A stretch of 64,000 nt of DNA, taken from NCBI GenBank assembly GCA_946886855.1, contig CAMPJJ010000012.1, forward strand, positions 1 through 64,000. The letters run 5' to 3'. Position numbers and translations under genes: made by a program. This document shows positions 7,529 through 16,868 of this stretch, one piece after another. This DNA comes from an uncultured Roseateles sp. (GTDB taxonomy: Bacteria; Pseudomonadota; Gammaproteobacteria; Burkholderiales; Burkholderiaceae). The notes below the pieces were generated by a model. The model did not search any database. It was not told where the DNA came from and saw only the letters and a program-made list of their open reading frames with translations. Position 1 is the first letter of the stretch. Each line of letters opens with the position of its first letter.

Positions 7529-10152
7529 GGTGTGGCAGCAGTGTTGTGAGTGGTGCTCGTCCCGACGTCACCGCCCTTGTCGAGCGGGTTGGGAGGAGAC
7601 TCCGGACGCGGAATGTCCACGGGGATCGTGAACGCGAACCGGCACCCGACGATGGACGGGCCATTGTAGAGGTTCTCGGCACGGATCCGACCCTGGTGGG
7701 ACTCGATGATGGACCGGCATAACCCTAGGCCGATCCCCAATCCATCGGCCTTGGTGGAGAAGAAGGCCTCGTACATGCGCTCGATGACCTCGACCGGCAG
7801 ACCCGGTCCCATGTCGGTCACCGAGAACTCGATGTTGGCGCCGAGCTCGGCGGTGTGCTTGGGCACGACGCGCAGCTCGATGTGCCGGCGCGAGGGCGGC
7901 AGCGCCGCGTTGTCGATCGCCTCGGCGGCGTTCTTGAGCAGGTTCAGCAGCACCTGCTCGATCAGGATCGGATCGACGCGCATCACCGGCAGCCGCTGCG
8001 CGACGTAGGTGTGGATCTGCACGTTGCGCCGGCGCAGCTCGATGCCGGCCAGCTCGACCGAGTCCTCCACGATCGAGGCCGCGAACGCGGGCTGGCGCTG
8101 CGGCTCGCTCTTCTTCACGAAGGCGCGGATGCGGTGGATGATCTGCCCGGCGCGCTGCGCCTGCTTGGCGGTCTTCTCCAGCGCGACGATCAGGTCGTCC
8201 TTCTGGATGTTGTCGCCGCGCACCCGCGACACCATGCCGTTGCAGTAGTTGGTGATCGCGGTCAGCGGCTGGTTGAGCTCGTGCGCGACGCTGGAGGCCA
8301 TCTCGCCCATCGTGATCAGCCGGCTGGTCACCTGGGCCTTCTCGGCCTGCTGCTGCTGCTGGGCCTCCGCGTGGCGGCGCGCCGTGATGTCGGTGGCGAT
8401 CAGCATCTGCGCCAGGCGGCCGTCGGTCCACTGCAGGTAGCGCGCACGGACGTCGAACCACATGTCGAGCTGCGCGATGAACACCTCGCGCGAATCGCCG
8501 CCGACCTCGGTCAGGTGCTGCGCCGGCAGGCCGCCGTAATCGTCCACGTCTTCCTCGTCGCCATGTCCGCCGCCGCCGGCCGCGTCGCGCCCGTCCTGCG
8601 TGCTCGTCGCGCCGGCCAGGCTGGTCGGCTGCGAACCCGCCAGCATCGCGTGCCCCTTCGGATCGGCGCCGAACCACAGGCGATAGCTGCGGTTGGCGAA
8701 GAGCAGTTCGCCCTGCTGCACCGACAGCACCGACACCGCCGCGTCCAGGCCTTCCAGCACCGTGGTGAAGCGCTCATGCGAGGCCGACAGCTGGTCGCGC
8801 ACGCGCTTGGCCTCGGTGATGTTGGTCATCGAGGTCATCCAGCCGTTCTGCTTGCCCTTGGGGTCGATCAGCGGCGAGACGTACATGCGGGCGTCGAAGA
8901 TGCTGCCGTCCTTGCGCATCACCTTCACCTCGGAACCGCCGGCCGGGCTGCGGCCCTGCATCTCCTGCTGCAGCAGGCGCAGGTTCTCCTCGTAGCGGTC
9001 GGGCGGCCAGTAGGGGAAGGGCGGCTTGCGGCCGATGAGTTCCGACTCGGCGAAGCCCGTCATCGCGCAGAAGGCCGGGTTGACGTAGCTGATGCGCGTC
9101 TCCAGGTCCATCGCCCGCATGCCGGTCAGCATGGAGTTCTCCATCGCGCGCCGGAAGTTGGTCTCGGCCGCGAGCGCGTTCTGCACCTGCGCGCGGCGGC
9201 GCATGTGCTTCCAGGTGCCGAGCAGCATCCACACGGTCAGCACCGACAGCGCCATCACCATCCAGAACAGCGTGTTGGAGATCAGGCCGATCGAGGTCCG
9301 GTAGCCCTGGCCGCGCAGCACCAGGCCGGGCGCCGGCGTCATCGGCACCTCGTGATAGATCGGGGCGCGCGTGATGCGCTTGCCCGGCATGGGCGTCACC
9401 GTGCTGGCGACGACCTGCTCGCGCGGGTCGAGCACCGCCACCGCGTGGCGCGAGGTGAGTTCGTTGGGAACCGAGTAACGCAACAGCCCCTCGACCGCGT
9501 ACTCGGCGATCAGCACGCCGGCGAAACCGGCGCGGTCGCTCAGCGGCAGCTGCAGCTGGAAGACGGTCGAGTTGTTGGCGTCGGCGAAGGACGCGGAGTA
9601 CACCCGCGTGCGCCGGTCGCGCGCGCTCTGGAAGGCGCGTTCGGGCTCGCTGTTGGCGTGGCCGTTGGGCATGGACGGGTCGCTGCCCTCCAGCGTCATC
9701 AGCGACTCGGCCTGCTCGCCGATCGCCGCGACGCTGACGCGCTTCTCGCGGCGCGCGTTCAGCCAGGTGATGTGGGTGATCTCGGGCCGGTTGCGCGCGA
9801 TCGCCATCGCGCGCTGCGTGAACTCGAGGTTGTCGATCGAGCGGTTGGCCAGGTCGCGCTGGAGCGGGATCAGGAAGTCCTCGTTCTCGATCAGGCGCGA
9901 GCGGATCTGCTGCTGCGCCATCTCGGTGTCGCGCTTGACGGCCTCGGCCTCGCGTTCGATCTCCTCGTTGCGCAGGTACCAGAAGGCCGACACGATCGCC
10001 GCCAGGAACAGCACCACCGACAGCAGCGGGCCCAGCGTCGCGAAGCGGTCCTGCCGGGACGGGGACTGCCGGCGCCACCACGCCGAGACCAGGCGTTTGA
10101 CGGGATTCAGGGCACGGCGCGCAAAGCCTTGGACATCGAGGCGGGACAACAT
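7525..10152 (-). CDS. Membrane PAS-PAS sensor histidine kinase (FixL/TtrS-like)
   Basis: 875-residue inner-membrane kinase paired with the FixJ-like regulator. Order of parts: cytoplasmic N-terminus, TM1 (about 41-62), a periplasmic sensor region of about 230 residues, TM2 (about 290-312), PAS 1 (NSMLTGMRAMDLETRISYVNPAFC region), PAS 2 (from FTTVLEGLDAAVSVLS), a HisKA domain with phospho-acceptor His624 (SSVAHELNQPL), and HATPase_c with the GLGIGLGLCRSIIESH G box. PAS 2 carries a Gly/Asp/Glu-rich insert (around DAAGGGGHGDEEDVDDYGG). I see no FixL-type haem motif I could vouch for. The periplasmic ligand is unknown. Confidence 0.92.
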   Translation of the reverse strand: MLSRLDVQGFARRALNPVKRLVSAWWRRQSPSRQDRFATLGPLLSVVLFLAAIVSAFWYLRNEEIEREAEAVKRDTEMAQQQIRSRLIENEDFLIPLQRDLANRSIDNLEFTQRAMAIARNRPEITHITWLNARREKRVSVAAIGEQAESLMTLEGSDPSMPNGHANSEPERAFQSARDRRTRVYSASFADANNSTVFQLQLPLSDRAGFAGVLIAEYAVEGLLRYSVPNELTSRHAVAVLDPREQVVASTVTPMPGKRITRAPIYHEVPMTPAPGLVLRGQGYRTSIGLISNTLFWMVMALSVLTVWMLLGTWKHMRRRAQVQNALAAETNFRRAMENSMLTGMRAMDLETRISYVNPAFCAMTGFAESELIGRKPPFPYWPPDRYEENLRLLQQEMQGRSPAGGSEVKVMRKDGSIFDARMYVSPLIDPKGKQNGWMTSMTNITEAKRVRDQLSASHERFTTVLEGLDAAVSVLSVQQGELLFANRSYRLWFGADPKGHAMLAGSQPTSLAGATSTQDGRDAAGGGGHGDEEDVDDYGGLPAQHLTEVGGDSREVFIAQLDMWFDVRARYLQWTDGRLAQMLIATDITARRHAEAQQQQQAEKAQVTSRLITMGEMASSVAHELNQPLTAITNYCNGMVSRVRGDNIQKDDLIVALEKTAKQAQRAGQIIHRIRAFVKKSEPQRQPAFAASIVEDSVELAGIELRRRNVQIHTYVAQRLPVMRVDPILIEQVLLNLLKNAAEAIDNAALPPSRRHIELRVVPKHTAELGANIEFSVTDMGPGLPVEVIERMYEAFFSTKADGLGIGLGLCRSIIESHQGRIRAENLYNGPSIVGCRFAFTIPVDIPRPESPPNPLDKGGDVGTSTTHNTAATP

Positions 10153-10500
10153 GGACGCGATTATCCCGGCCGTTCAGCCCCGCCCGGTCAGGGCGCCCCC
10201 GGGGCATTCCCGATCCGGACATTCCCGGATCGCATCGTGAAAGACATCCGTCACGGAACGAGGCCTTCACAGGCCATTGCATTTCACGATATGGAAACGC
10301 ATCGCGCTATTTGGAAAATGAAAAGCTTGTGCGACACTCCGCCGCCATAGCCCTTCCGGTGGGGTTGGCCGCGTGCGCAAGCATGACGGCGCACGCATGA
10401 CGGTTCTCGCAAGTTCGGGCACAGTGACCCGTCCGACCTGAGAGCCTCGCGCGGCGACAAGCCCGCCAGAAGGCCGTGATTGAACACAGGAGACAAAGAC
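10153..10500. other. 348-bp divergent control region, sensor kinase / PDH operon
   Basis: This gene-free stretch must hold the promoters of both the kinase operon (minus) and aceE (plus). It contains a locally AT-rich part (about 10270-10335) within otherwise GC-rich DNA, including the palindrome listed separately. The last 30 bases carry the aceE ribosome binding site (AGGAGA, 9 nt before the ATG). No RNA gene or small ORF with a convincing start was seen. Confidence 0.6.
10279..10300. promoter_or_regulatory. Candidate operator palindrome upstream of aceE
   Basis: TTTCACGATATGGAAA (10282-10297) is an inverted repeat TTTC-N8-GAAA; extending outward the arms match in 6 of 7 positions (GCATTTC / GAAACGC). 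A second partial GGAAAATGAAA lies at 10313-10323. It sits about 205 bp before the aceE start in the AT-rich part of the region. The binding protein is not known. Confidence 0.35.
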
Positions 10501-13230
10501 ATGTCCGCGCAGCCCCAGTCGTTCCTCGGCGCAGCCGCCAATGACACCGACGCCCTCGAAACCAAGGAATGGCTGGACGCGCTGTCCGCCGTCATCGGTG
10601 AAGAAGGCGGCGACCGTGCCCACTTCCTGCTCGAGACCCTGATCGACCACGCGCGTCAGGCCGGCATCGATGTGCCCTTCTCGGCCACCACCGCCTACGT
10701 CAACACCATCCCGGCCGACCAGGAAGAGCGCTTCCCCGGCAACATCGACATGGAAGAGCGTCTGCGCGCCTTCATGCGCTGGAACGCGATGGCGATGGTG
10801 GTGCGCGCCAACCGCCTGCATCCGGAAGACGGCGGCGACCTGGGCGGCCACATCTCGAGCTTCGCCTCGCTGGCGACGATGCTGGGCTGCGGCTTCAACC
10901 ACTTCTGGCACGGCGACGACACGGCCCAGGGCGGCACCCACGGCGGCGACCTGCTCTACATCCAGGGCCACAGCGCCCCCGGCATCTACGCCCGCGCCTT
11001 CCTGGAAGGCCGCATCACCGAGGACCAGCTGAACAACTTCCGCCAGGAAGTCGAAGGCAAGGGCCTGTCGAGCTACCCGCATCCGAAGCTGATGCCCGAG
11101 TTCTGGCAGTTCCCGACGGTGTCCATGGGCCTGGGCCCGCTGATGGCGATCTACCAGGCGCGTTTCCTGAAGTACCTGCACGCCCGCGGCATCGCCGACA
11201 CCTCCCAGCGCAAGGTCTGGGTCTTCCTGGGCGACGGCGAGATGGACGAGCCGGAAAGCCTGGGCGCGATCGGCCTGGCCGCGCGCGAGAAGCTGGACAA
11301 CCTGATCTTCGTCGTCAACTGCAACCTGCAGCGCCTGGACGGCCCGGTGCGCGGCAACGGCAAGATCATCCAGGAGCTGGAAGGCGAGTTCCGCGGTTCC
11401 GGCTGGAACGTCATCAAGCTGATCTGGGGCTCGTACTGGGATCCGCTGCTGGCCCGCGACAAGCAGGAGCTGCTGCGCAAGGTCATGATGGAGACGCTGG
11501 ACGGCGACTACCAGGCCTACAAGGCCAACGACGGCGCGTTCGTGCGCAAGCATTTCTTCGGCAAGCATCCCGAGCTGCTGAAGATGGTCGAGAACATGTC
11601 CGACGAGGACATCTGGCGCCTGAACCGCGGCGGCCACGACCCGCAGAAGGTGTACGCGGCGTATCACAAGGCGGTGAACACCGTCGGCCAGCCGACCGTC
11701 ATGCTGATCAAGACCGTCAAGGGTTACGGCATGGGCAAGATCGGTGAAGGCAAGAACACCGCGCACCAGACCAAGAAGCTGCAGGACGAGGACATCAAGG
11801 CCTTCCGCGACCGCTTCAACATCCCCATCCCCGACAGCGAGCTGTCCAAGATCCCGTTTTACAAGCCGGCCGACGACACGCCGGAGATGCAGTACCTGCA
11901 CGAGCGCCGCAAGACGCTGGGCGGCTACCTGCCCAAGCGCCGTCCGCAGGCCGAGGAAGCGCTGAAGGTGCCCGACCTGGCGACCTTCCAGGCCGTGCTG
12001 GATCCGACCGCCGAGGGCCGCGAGATCTCGACGACACAGGCCTACGTCCGTTTCCTGACGACGCTGCTGCGCGACAAGGACCTGGGCCCGCGCACCGTGC
12101 CCATCCTGGTCGACGAGGCGCGCACCTTCGGCATGGAAGGCCTGTTCCGCCAGATCGGCATCTACAACCCCGCGGGTCAGAACTACACGCCGGTCGACAA
12201 GGACCAGGTCATGTACTACCGCGAGGACAAGGCCGGCCAGATCCTGCAGGAAGGCATCAACGAAGCGGGCGGCATGGCCAGCTGGATCGCCGCGGCGACG
12301 TCGTACTCGACGAACAACCGCGTGATGATCCCGTTCTACGTCTACTACTCGATGTTCGGCTTCCAGCGCATCGGCGACCTGGCCTGGGCCGCGGGCGACA
12401 TGCAGGCGCGCGGCTTCCTGCTGGGCGGCACGTCGGGCCGCACGACGCTGAACGGCGAAGGCCTGCAGCATGAGGACGGCCACAGCCACATCCTGGCCGG
12501 CACGATCCCGAACTGCATCAGCTACGACCCGACCTTCGCGCATGAGGTCGCCGTCATCCTGCACTCCGGCCTGAAGCGCATGGTCGAGAACCAGGAGAAC
12601 GTCTACTTCTACCTGACGCTGCTCAACGAGAACTACCCGATGCCGGGCCTGAAGGCCGGTACCGAGGAGCAGATCCTCAAGGGCATGTACCTGCTGGAAG
12701 AGGCCGTGCAGCCGCAGGGCGCGCAGCCGCTGACGGTGAACCTGCTGGGTTCGGGCACCATCCTGCGCGAGAGCCAGGCCGCCAAGAAGCTGCTGGAATC
12801 GGACTGGGGCGTCGGCGCCAACGTCTGGTCCTGCCCCAGCTTCAACGAGCTGGCCCGCGACGGCCAGAACGCCGAGCGCTGGAACCTGCTGCACCCGACC
12901 GAACTCGCCTGCGTGCCCTACGTGACGCAGCAGCTGAGCAAGGTGCAGGGCCCGGTGATCGCGTCGACCGACTACATGAAGAACTATGCGGAGCAGATCC
13001 GCGCCTTCATCCCGGCCGGCCGCTCGTACAAGGTGCTGGGCACCGACGGCTTCGGCCGCAGCGACTTCCGCTCCAAGCTGCGTGAGCACTTCGAGATCAA
13101 CCGCCACTACATCGTCGTGGCCGCGCTGAAGAGCCTGGCCGACGAGGGCAAGATCCCGCAGGCCAAGGTGGCTGAAGCCCTGAAGAAGTACGGCATCAAC
13201 GTCGACAAGATCAACCCCCTGTACGCCTAA
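10501..13230 (+). CDS. aceE: Pyruvate dehydrogenase E1, homodimeric type
   Basis: Thiamine-diphosphate enzyme that decarboxylates pyruvate and acetylates the E2 lipoyl groups in the cytoplasmic PDH complex. The 909 residues fit the homodimeric gammaproteobacterial/betaproteobacterial E1 (about 890-900). The ThDP motif begins GDGEMDEPE at residue 244 and ends with NCN. Other family blocks are DLGGHISSFAS, GGDLLYIQGH, and the C-terminal TDGFGRSD. The ATG at 10501 has a clear AGGAGA site; an upstream in-frame TTG adds only 7 residues. aceF follows after 24 bp, lpdA after that. Confidence 0.98.
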   Translation: MSAQPQSFLGAAANDTDALETKEWLDALSAVIGEEGGDRAHFLLETLIDHARQAGIDVPFSATTAYVNTIPADQEERFPGNIDMEERLRAFMRWNAMAMVVRANRLHPEDGGDLGGHISSFASLATMLGCGFNHFWHGDDTAQGGTHGGDLLYIQGHSAPGIYARAFLEGRITEDQLNNFRQEVEGKGLSSYPHPKLMPEFWQFPTVSMGLGPLMAIYQARFLKYLHARGIADTSQRKVWVFLGDGEMDEPESLGAIGLAAREKLDNLIFVVNCNLQRLDGPVRGNGKIIQELEGEFRGSGWNVIKLIWGSYWDPLLARDKQELLRKVMMETLDGDYQAYKANDGAFVRKHFFGKHPELLKMVENMSDEDIWRLNRGGHDPQKVYAAYHKAVNTVGQPTVMLIKTVKGYGMGKIGEGKNTAHQTKKLQDEDIKAFRDRFNIPIPDSELSKIPFYKPADDTPEMQYLHERRKTLGGYLPKRRPQAEEALKVPDLATFQAVLDPTAEGREISTTQAYVRFLTTLLRDKDLGPRTVPILVDEARTFGMEGLFRQIGIYNPAGQNYTPVDKDQVMYYREDKAGQILQEGINEAGGMASWIAAATSYSTNNRVMIPFYVYYSMFGFQRIGDLAWAAGDMQARGFLLGGTSGRTTLNGEGLQHEDGHSHILAGTIPNCISYDPTFAHEVAVILHSGLKRMVENQENVYFYLTLLNENYPMPGLKAGTEEQILKGMYLLEEAVQPQGAQPLTVNLLGSGTILRESQAAKKLLESDWGVGANVWSCPSFNELARDGQNAERWNLLHPTELACVPYVTQQLSKVQGPVIASTDYMKNYAEQIRAFIPAGRSYKVLGTDGFGRSDFRSKLREHFEINRHYIVVAALKSLADEGKIPQAKVAEALKKYGINVDKINPLYA

Positions 13231-13254
13231 GTAGCGGACCCGGAGACAACACAA

Positions 13255-14982
13255 ATGGCATTGGTGGAAGTCAAGGTTCCCGACATCGGGGACTTCAAGG
13301 ACGTCGCGATCATCGAGTTGCTGGTCAAGCCCGGCGACACGGTGAAAGTGGAGCAGAGCCTCGTCACCGTCGAATCCGACAAGGCCTCGATGGAGATCCC
13401 GTCCTCCGTGGCGGGCGTCGTCAAGGAAGTGAAGGTCAAGATCGGCGACACGATCAACCAGGGTGACCTGCTGGTCATGGTCGAGAGCGATGCCGCCGGC
13501 GCTCCGGCGCCCGCCGCCGCAGCGCCCGCGCCGGCTGCAGCCGCTCCGGCGCCCGCGCCGCAGGCCGCACCCGCGCCGGCCCCGGCCGCCGCGCCTGCTG
13601 CATCGGCCGCACCAGCCGCACCGGCCGGCGCCGTCGACATCATCGTTCCCGACATCGGCGACTTCGACGAGGTCGCGGTGATCGAGGTCCTGGTCAAGGT
13701 CGGCGACACGGTCAAGCAGGAGCAGAGCCTGATCACCGTCGAGAGCGACAAGGCCTCGATGGAGATCCCGTCGTCGCACGGCGGCGTGATCAAGGAACTG
13801 CTGGTCAAGCTCGGCGACAAGGTCGCCAAGGGCTCGAAGATCGCCGTGATCGAAGCCGCAGGCGGCGCTGCCGCTCCGGCACCGGCGCCGGCAGCTGCCG
13901 CTCCGGCGCAAGCTGCCGCCGCGCCGGCTCCGGCCGCTGCCAGCGCACCGGTGTCCGCTCCGGCCGCTGCGCCGGCGGACCGCCAGCTCCCGACCGCCGC
14001 GCTGCCGCCGCACGAGCCGACGAAGCCGTCGGGCAAGCTGCCGCACGCGTCGCCGAGCATCCGCAAGATCGCGCGCGAACTGGGCGTGCCGCTCGACGAG
14101 GTGAAGGGTTCCGGCGCCAAGGGCCGCATCACCGAATCCGACGTGCAGGGCTTCGTCAAGGCCGTCATGGCCGGCACGACGCAGACCGGCGCGCAGAAGG
14201 CCGCTTCGCCCACGGGTGCGGCCGGCGGCGCTGCCGCGGGCGGCGCCTTCCCGGGCCTGCTGCCCTGGCCCAAGGTCGACTTCGAGAAGTTCGGTCCGGT
14301 CGAGCGCAAGGACCTCTCGCGGATCAAGAAGATCAGCGGCGCCAACCTGCATCGCAACTGGGTCACGATCCCGCACGTCACCAACCACGACGACGCGGAC
14401 ATCACCGAGCTGGAAGCCTTCCGCGTCCAGCTGAACAAGGAGAACGAGAAGTCCGGCATCAAGGTCACGATGCTGGCCTTCATGATCAAGGCGACCGTCG
14501 CGGCGCTGAAGAAGTTCCCCGAGTTCAATGCGTCCCTGGACGGCGACACGCTGGTCCTGAAGAACTACTTCCACATCGGTTTCGCCGCGGACACGCCGAA
14601 CGGCCTGGTCGTGCCGGTGATCCGCGACTGCGACAAGAAGGGCATCTTCCAGATCAGCCAGGAGATGTCGGAGCTGGCGAAGAAGGCCCGCGACGGCAAG
14701 CTCGGCCCGGCCGACATGACCGGCGGCTGCTTCTCGATCTCGTCCCTGGGCGGCATCGGCGGCACCTACTTCACGCCGATCATCAACGCGCCGGAAGTCG
14801 CGATCATGGGCGTGTGCAAGTCCTCGACGCAGCCCGTGTGGGACGGCAAGCAGTTCCAGCCGCGCCTGATCCTGCCGCTGTCGCTGAGCTGGGACCACCG
14901 CGTCATCGACGGCGCCTCGGCCGCACGCTTCAACGTGTACTTCGCGTCGCTGCTGGCGGACTTCCGCCGCATCGTCCTCTGA
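13255..14982 (+). CDS. aceF: PDH E2, dihydrolipoyllysine acetyltransferase
   Basis: Core of the PDH complex; passes acetyl from lipoyl groups to CoA. The 575 residues hold two lipoyl domains (about 1-80 and 122-200) with lipoylated Lys43 and Lys166 ([10 protein letters not shown] in both), Ala/Pro-rich hinges, a peripheral-subunit binding domain (about 262-300, SPSIRKIARELGVPLDEVKGSG) and the catalytic domain with His548-x3-Asp552-Gly553 (DHRVIDG). Many homologues have one to three lipoyl domains, so two is normal. The first lipoyl domain shares a 50-nt identical stretch with lpdA downstream. Confidence 0.98.
   Translation: MALVEVKVPDIGDFKDVAIIELLVKPGDTVKVEQSLVTVESDKASMEIPSSVAGVVKEVKVKIGDTINQGDLLVMVESDAAGAPAPAAAAPAPAAAAPAPAPQAAPAPAPAAAPAASAAPAAPAGAVDIIVPDIGDFDEVAVIEVLVKVGDTVKQEQSLITVESDKASMEIPSSHGGVIKELLVKLGDKVAKGSKIAVIEAAGGAAAPAPAPAAAAPAQAAAAPAPAAASAPVSAPAAAPADRQLPTAALPPHEPTKPSGKLPHASPSIRKIARELGVPLDEVKGSGAKGRITESDVQGFVKAVMAGTTQTGAQKAASPTGAAGGAAAGGAFPGLLPWPKVDFEKFGPVERKDLSRIKKISGANLHRNWVTIPHVTNHDDADITELEAFRVQLNKENEKSGIKVTMLAFMIKATVAALKKFPEFNASLDGDTLVLKNYFHIGFAADTPNGLVVPVIRDCDKKGIFQISQEMSELAKKARDGKLGPADMTGGCFSISSLGGIGGTYFTPIINAPEVAIMGVCKSSTQPVWDGKQFQPRLILPLSLSWDHRVIDGASAARFNVYFASLLADFRRIVL
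13267..13316 (+). repeat. 50-nt perfect direct repeat, copy 1 (lipoyl domain of aceF)
   Basis: This 50-nt stretch is identical to 15010-15059 in lpdA. Similarity continues for about 200 more bases with scattered, mostly silent differences. Both copies encode the start of a lipoyl domain ([16 protein letters not shown]). Confidence 0.9.
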
Positions 14983-14997
14983 TCGGAAGCACCGGAC

Positions 14998-16833
14998 ATG
15001 GCACAAGTTGAAGTCAAGGTTCCCGACATCGGGGACTTCAAGGACGTCGCGATCATCGAAGTCCTGGTCAAGGTCGGCGACACGGTGAAGGTGGAGCAGA
15101 GCCTGGTGACCGTCGAGTCCGACAAGGCCTCGATGGAGATCCCGTCCTCCGCCGCCGGCGTGGTCAAGGACCTCAAGGTCAAGCTGGGCGACAAGCTCAA
15201 CCAGGGCGACCTGCTGGTCGTGCTGGAGAGCGACGCCGCAGGCGCTCCGGCGCCCGCCGCCGCTGCACCGGCTCCGGCCGCCGCCACACCGGCGCCCGCT
15301 CCGGCGGCACCGGCTCCCGCGCCCGCCGCGGCTCCCGCCGCACCGGCTCCGCAGGCTGCGACCTACACCGGCCCGGCCGAAGGCGAGTACGACGTGATCG
15401 TGCTCGGTGGCGGTCCCGGCGGCTACTCGGCCGCGTTCCGCGCGGCCGACCTCGGCCTCAAGGTCGCGATCGTCGAGCGTTACGCCACGCTGGGCGGCGT
15501 CTGCCTGAACGTCGGCTGCATCCCGTCCAAGGCGCTGCTGCACGTCGCGGCGGTGATGGACGAGGTCAAGCATTTCGCCGATCTTGGCGTCTCGTTCAGC
15601 GAGCCGACCGTCGAGCTGCCCAAGCTGCTCGCGCACAAGCAGAAGGTCGTCGGCAAGCTGACCGGCGGCCTGGCCTTCATGGCCAAGGGCCGCAAGGTCA
15701 CCGTCGTGCGCGGCTACGGCACGCTGCTGAACGCCAACCACCTGTCGGTCGAGGAGACCAGCGGCGAGGCCCAGGAACGCACCGGCAAGACCCAGACGCT
15801 GAAGTTCCGCAAGATCATCCTGGCGGCCGGCTCGCAGGCGGTCCGTCTGCCCTTCATGCCGAACGACCCGCGCGTGATCGACTCGACCGGCGCGCTGGAG
15901 CTGACCAGCCGCCCGAAGCGCATGCTGATCGTCGGCGGCGGCATCATCGGCCTGGAGATGGGCACGGTGTACTCGACGCTGGGCGCGCGCCTGGACGTCG
16001 TGGAAATGCTGCCCACGCTGATGACCGGCGCGGACCGCGACCTGGTCAAGGTCTGGCAGAAGATGAACGCGCCGCGCTTCGACAACATCATGTTGAACAC
16101 GAAGACGGTGGCGGCGGAAGCGACGCCCGAGGGCATCAAGGTCACCTTCGAAGGCGAGGGCGCCCCGAAGGAACCGCAGGTCTACGACCTGGTGCTCCAG
16201 GCGGTGGGCCGCACGCCCAACGGCAAGAAGATCGGCGCGGACAAGGCCGGCGTGGTGGTGAGCGATCGCGGTTTCATTCCGGTCGACGTGCAGATGCGCA
16301 CCAACGTGCCCAACGTCTTCGCGATCGGCGACATCGTCGGCCAGCCGATGCTGGCGCACAAGGCGGTGCATGAGGGCCACGTGGCGGCGGAAGTCATCGC
16401 CGGCGAGCTGCTCGGCGACGAGGCGCTGGCCAAGTCCCGCTTCGATGCGCGCGTGATCCCGAGCGTCGCCTACACCGATCCGGAAGTGGCCTGGGTCGGC
16501 GTGACCGAGGACGAGGCCAAGGCCCGAGGCATCAAGGTCAAGAAGGGCCTGCTGCCGTGGTCCGCCTCCGGCCGCGCGATCGCCAACGGCCGCGACGAGG
16601 GCTTCACCAAGCTGCTGTTCGACGAAGAGACCCACCGCATCATCGGCGGCGGCATCGTCGGCACGCATGCGGGCGACATGATCGGCGAGATCGCGCTGGC
16701 CATCGAGATGGGGGCAGACGCCGTCGACATCGGCAAGACCATCCATCCGCATCCGACGCTGGGCGAATCGATCGGCCTGGCCGCGGAAGTCGCGCACGGC
16801 TCGTGCACCGACGTCCCGCCGCCGCGCAAGTAG
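14998..16833 (+). CDS. lpdA: PDH E3, dihydrolipoamide dehydrogenase with N-terminal lipoyl domain
   Basis: FAD enzyme that reoxidises dihydrolipoamide with NAD in the PDH complex. The 611 residues exceed the usual 470 because a lipoyl domain (about 1-80, Lys43) and an Ala/Pro hinge precede the oxidoreductase, a form known in several betaproteobacteria. The FAD motif [14 protein letters not shown] begins near residue 131, the redox disulphide is Cys169/Cys174 ([16 protein letters not shown]), the NAD motif is [12 protein letters not shown], and the active-site base pair is His585/Glu590 (HPHPTLGES). Third gene of the aceE-aceF-lpdA operon, 15 bp after aceF. Confidence 0.98.
   Translation: MAQVEVKVPDIGDFKDVAIIEVLVKVGDTVKVEQSLVTVESDKASMEIPSSAAGVVKDLKVKLGDKLNQGDLLVVLESDAAGAPAPAAAAPAPAAATPAPAPAAPAPAPAAAPAAPAPQAATYTGPAEGEYDVIVLGGGPGGYSAAFRAADLGLKVAIVERYATLGGVCLNVGCIPSKALLHVAAVMDEVKHFADLGVSFSEPTVELPKLLAHKQKVVGKLTGGLAFMAKGRKVTVVRGYGTLLNANHLSVEETSGEAQERTGKTQTLKFRKIILAAGSQAVRLPFMPNDPRVIDSTGALELTSRPKRMLIVGGGIIGLEMGTVYSTLGARLDVVEMLPTLMTGADRDLVKVWQKMNAPRFDNIMLNTKTVAAEATPEGIKVTFEGEGAPKEPQVYDLVLQAVGRTPNGKKIGADKAGVVVSDRGFIPVDVQMRTNVPNVFAIGDIVGQPMLAHKAVHEGHVAAEVIAGELLGDEALAKSRFDARVIPSVAYTDPEVAWVGVTEDEAKARGIKVKKGLLPWSASGRAIANGRDEGFTKLLFDEETHRIIGGGIVGTHAGDMIGEIALAIEMGADAVDIGKTIHPHPTLGESIGLAAEVAHGSCTDVPPPRK
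15010..15059 (+). repeat. 50-nt perfect direct repeat, copy 2 (lipoyl domain of lpdA)
   Basis: Partner of 13267-13316 in aceF. The two copies lie 1743 bp apart in the same orientation. Confidence 0.9.
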
Positions 16834-16868
16834 GCGCCGCGCAGGCCGTTCACGGAGCAGGCGACCGG

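Noticed and set aside
7855..10350. Long plus-strand frame opposite the sensor kinase
   Set aside because: Arg/His/Val-rich shadow of a well supported kinase; no start site or domain.
10267..16797. An uninterrupted minus-strand reading frame of 2176 codons opposite the whole PDH operon
   Set aside because: The protein is Arg/His/Leu/Val/Asp-rich with no domain. It comes from the codon bias of three highly expressed GC-rich genes on the other strand, which all show clear family motifs.
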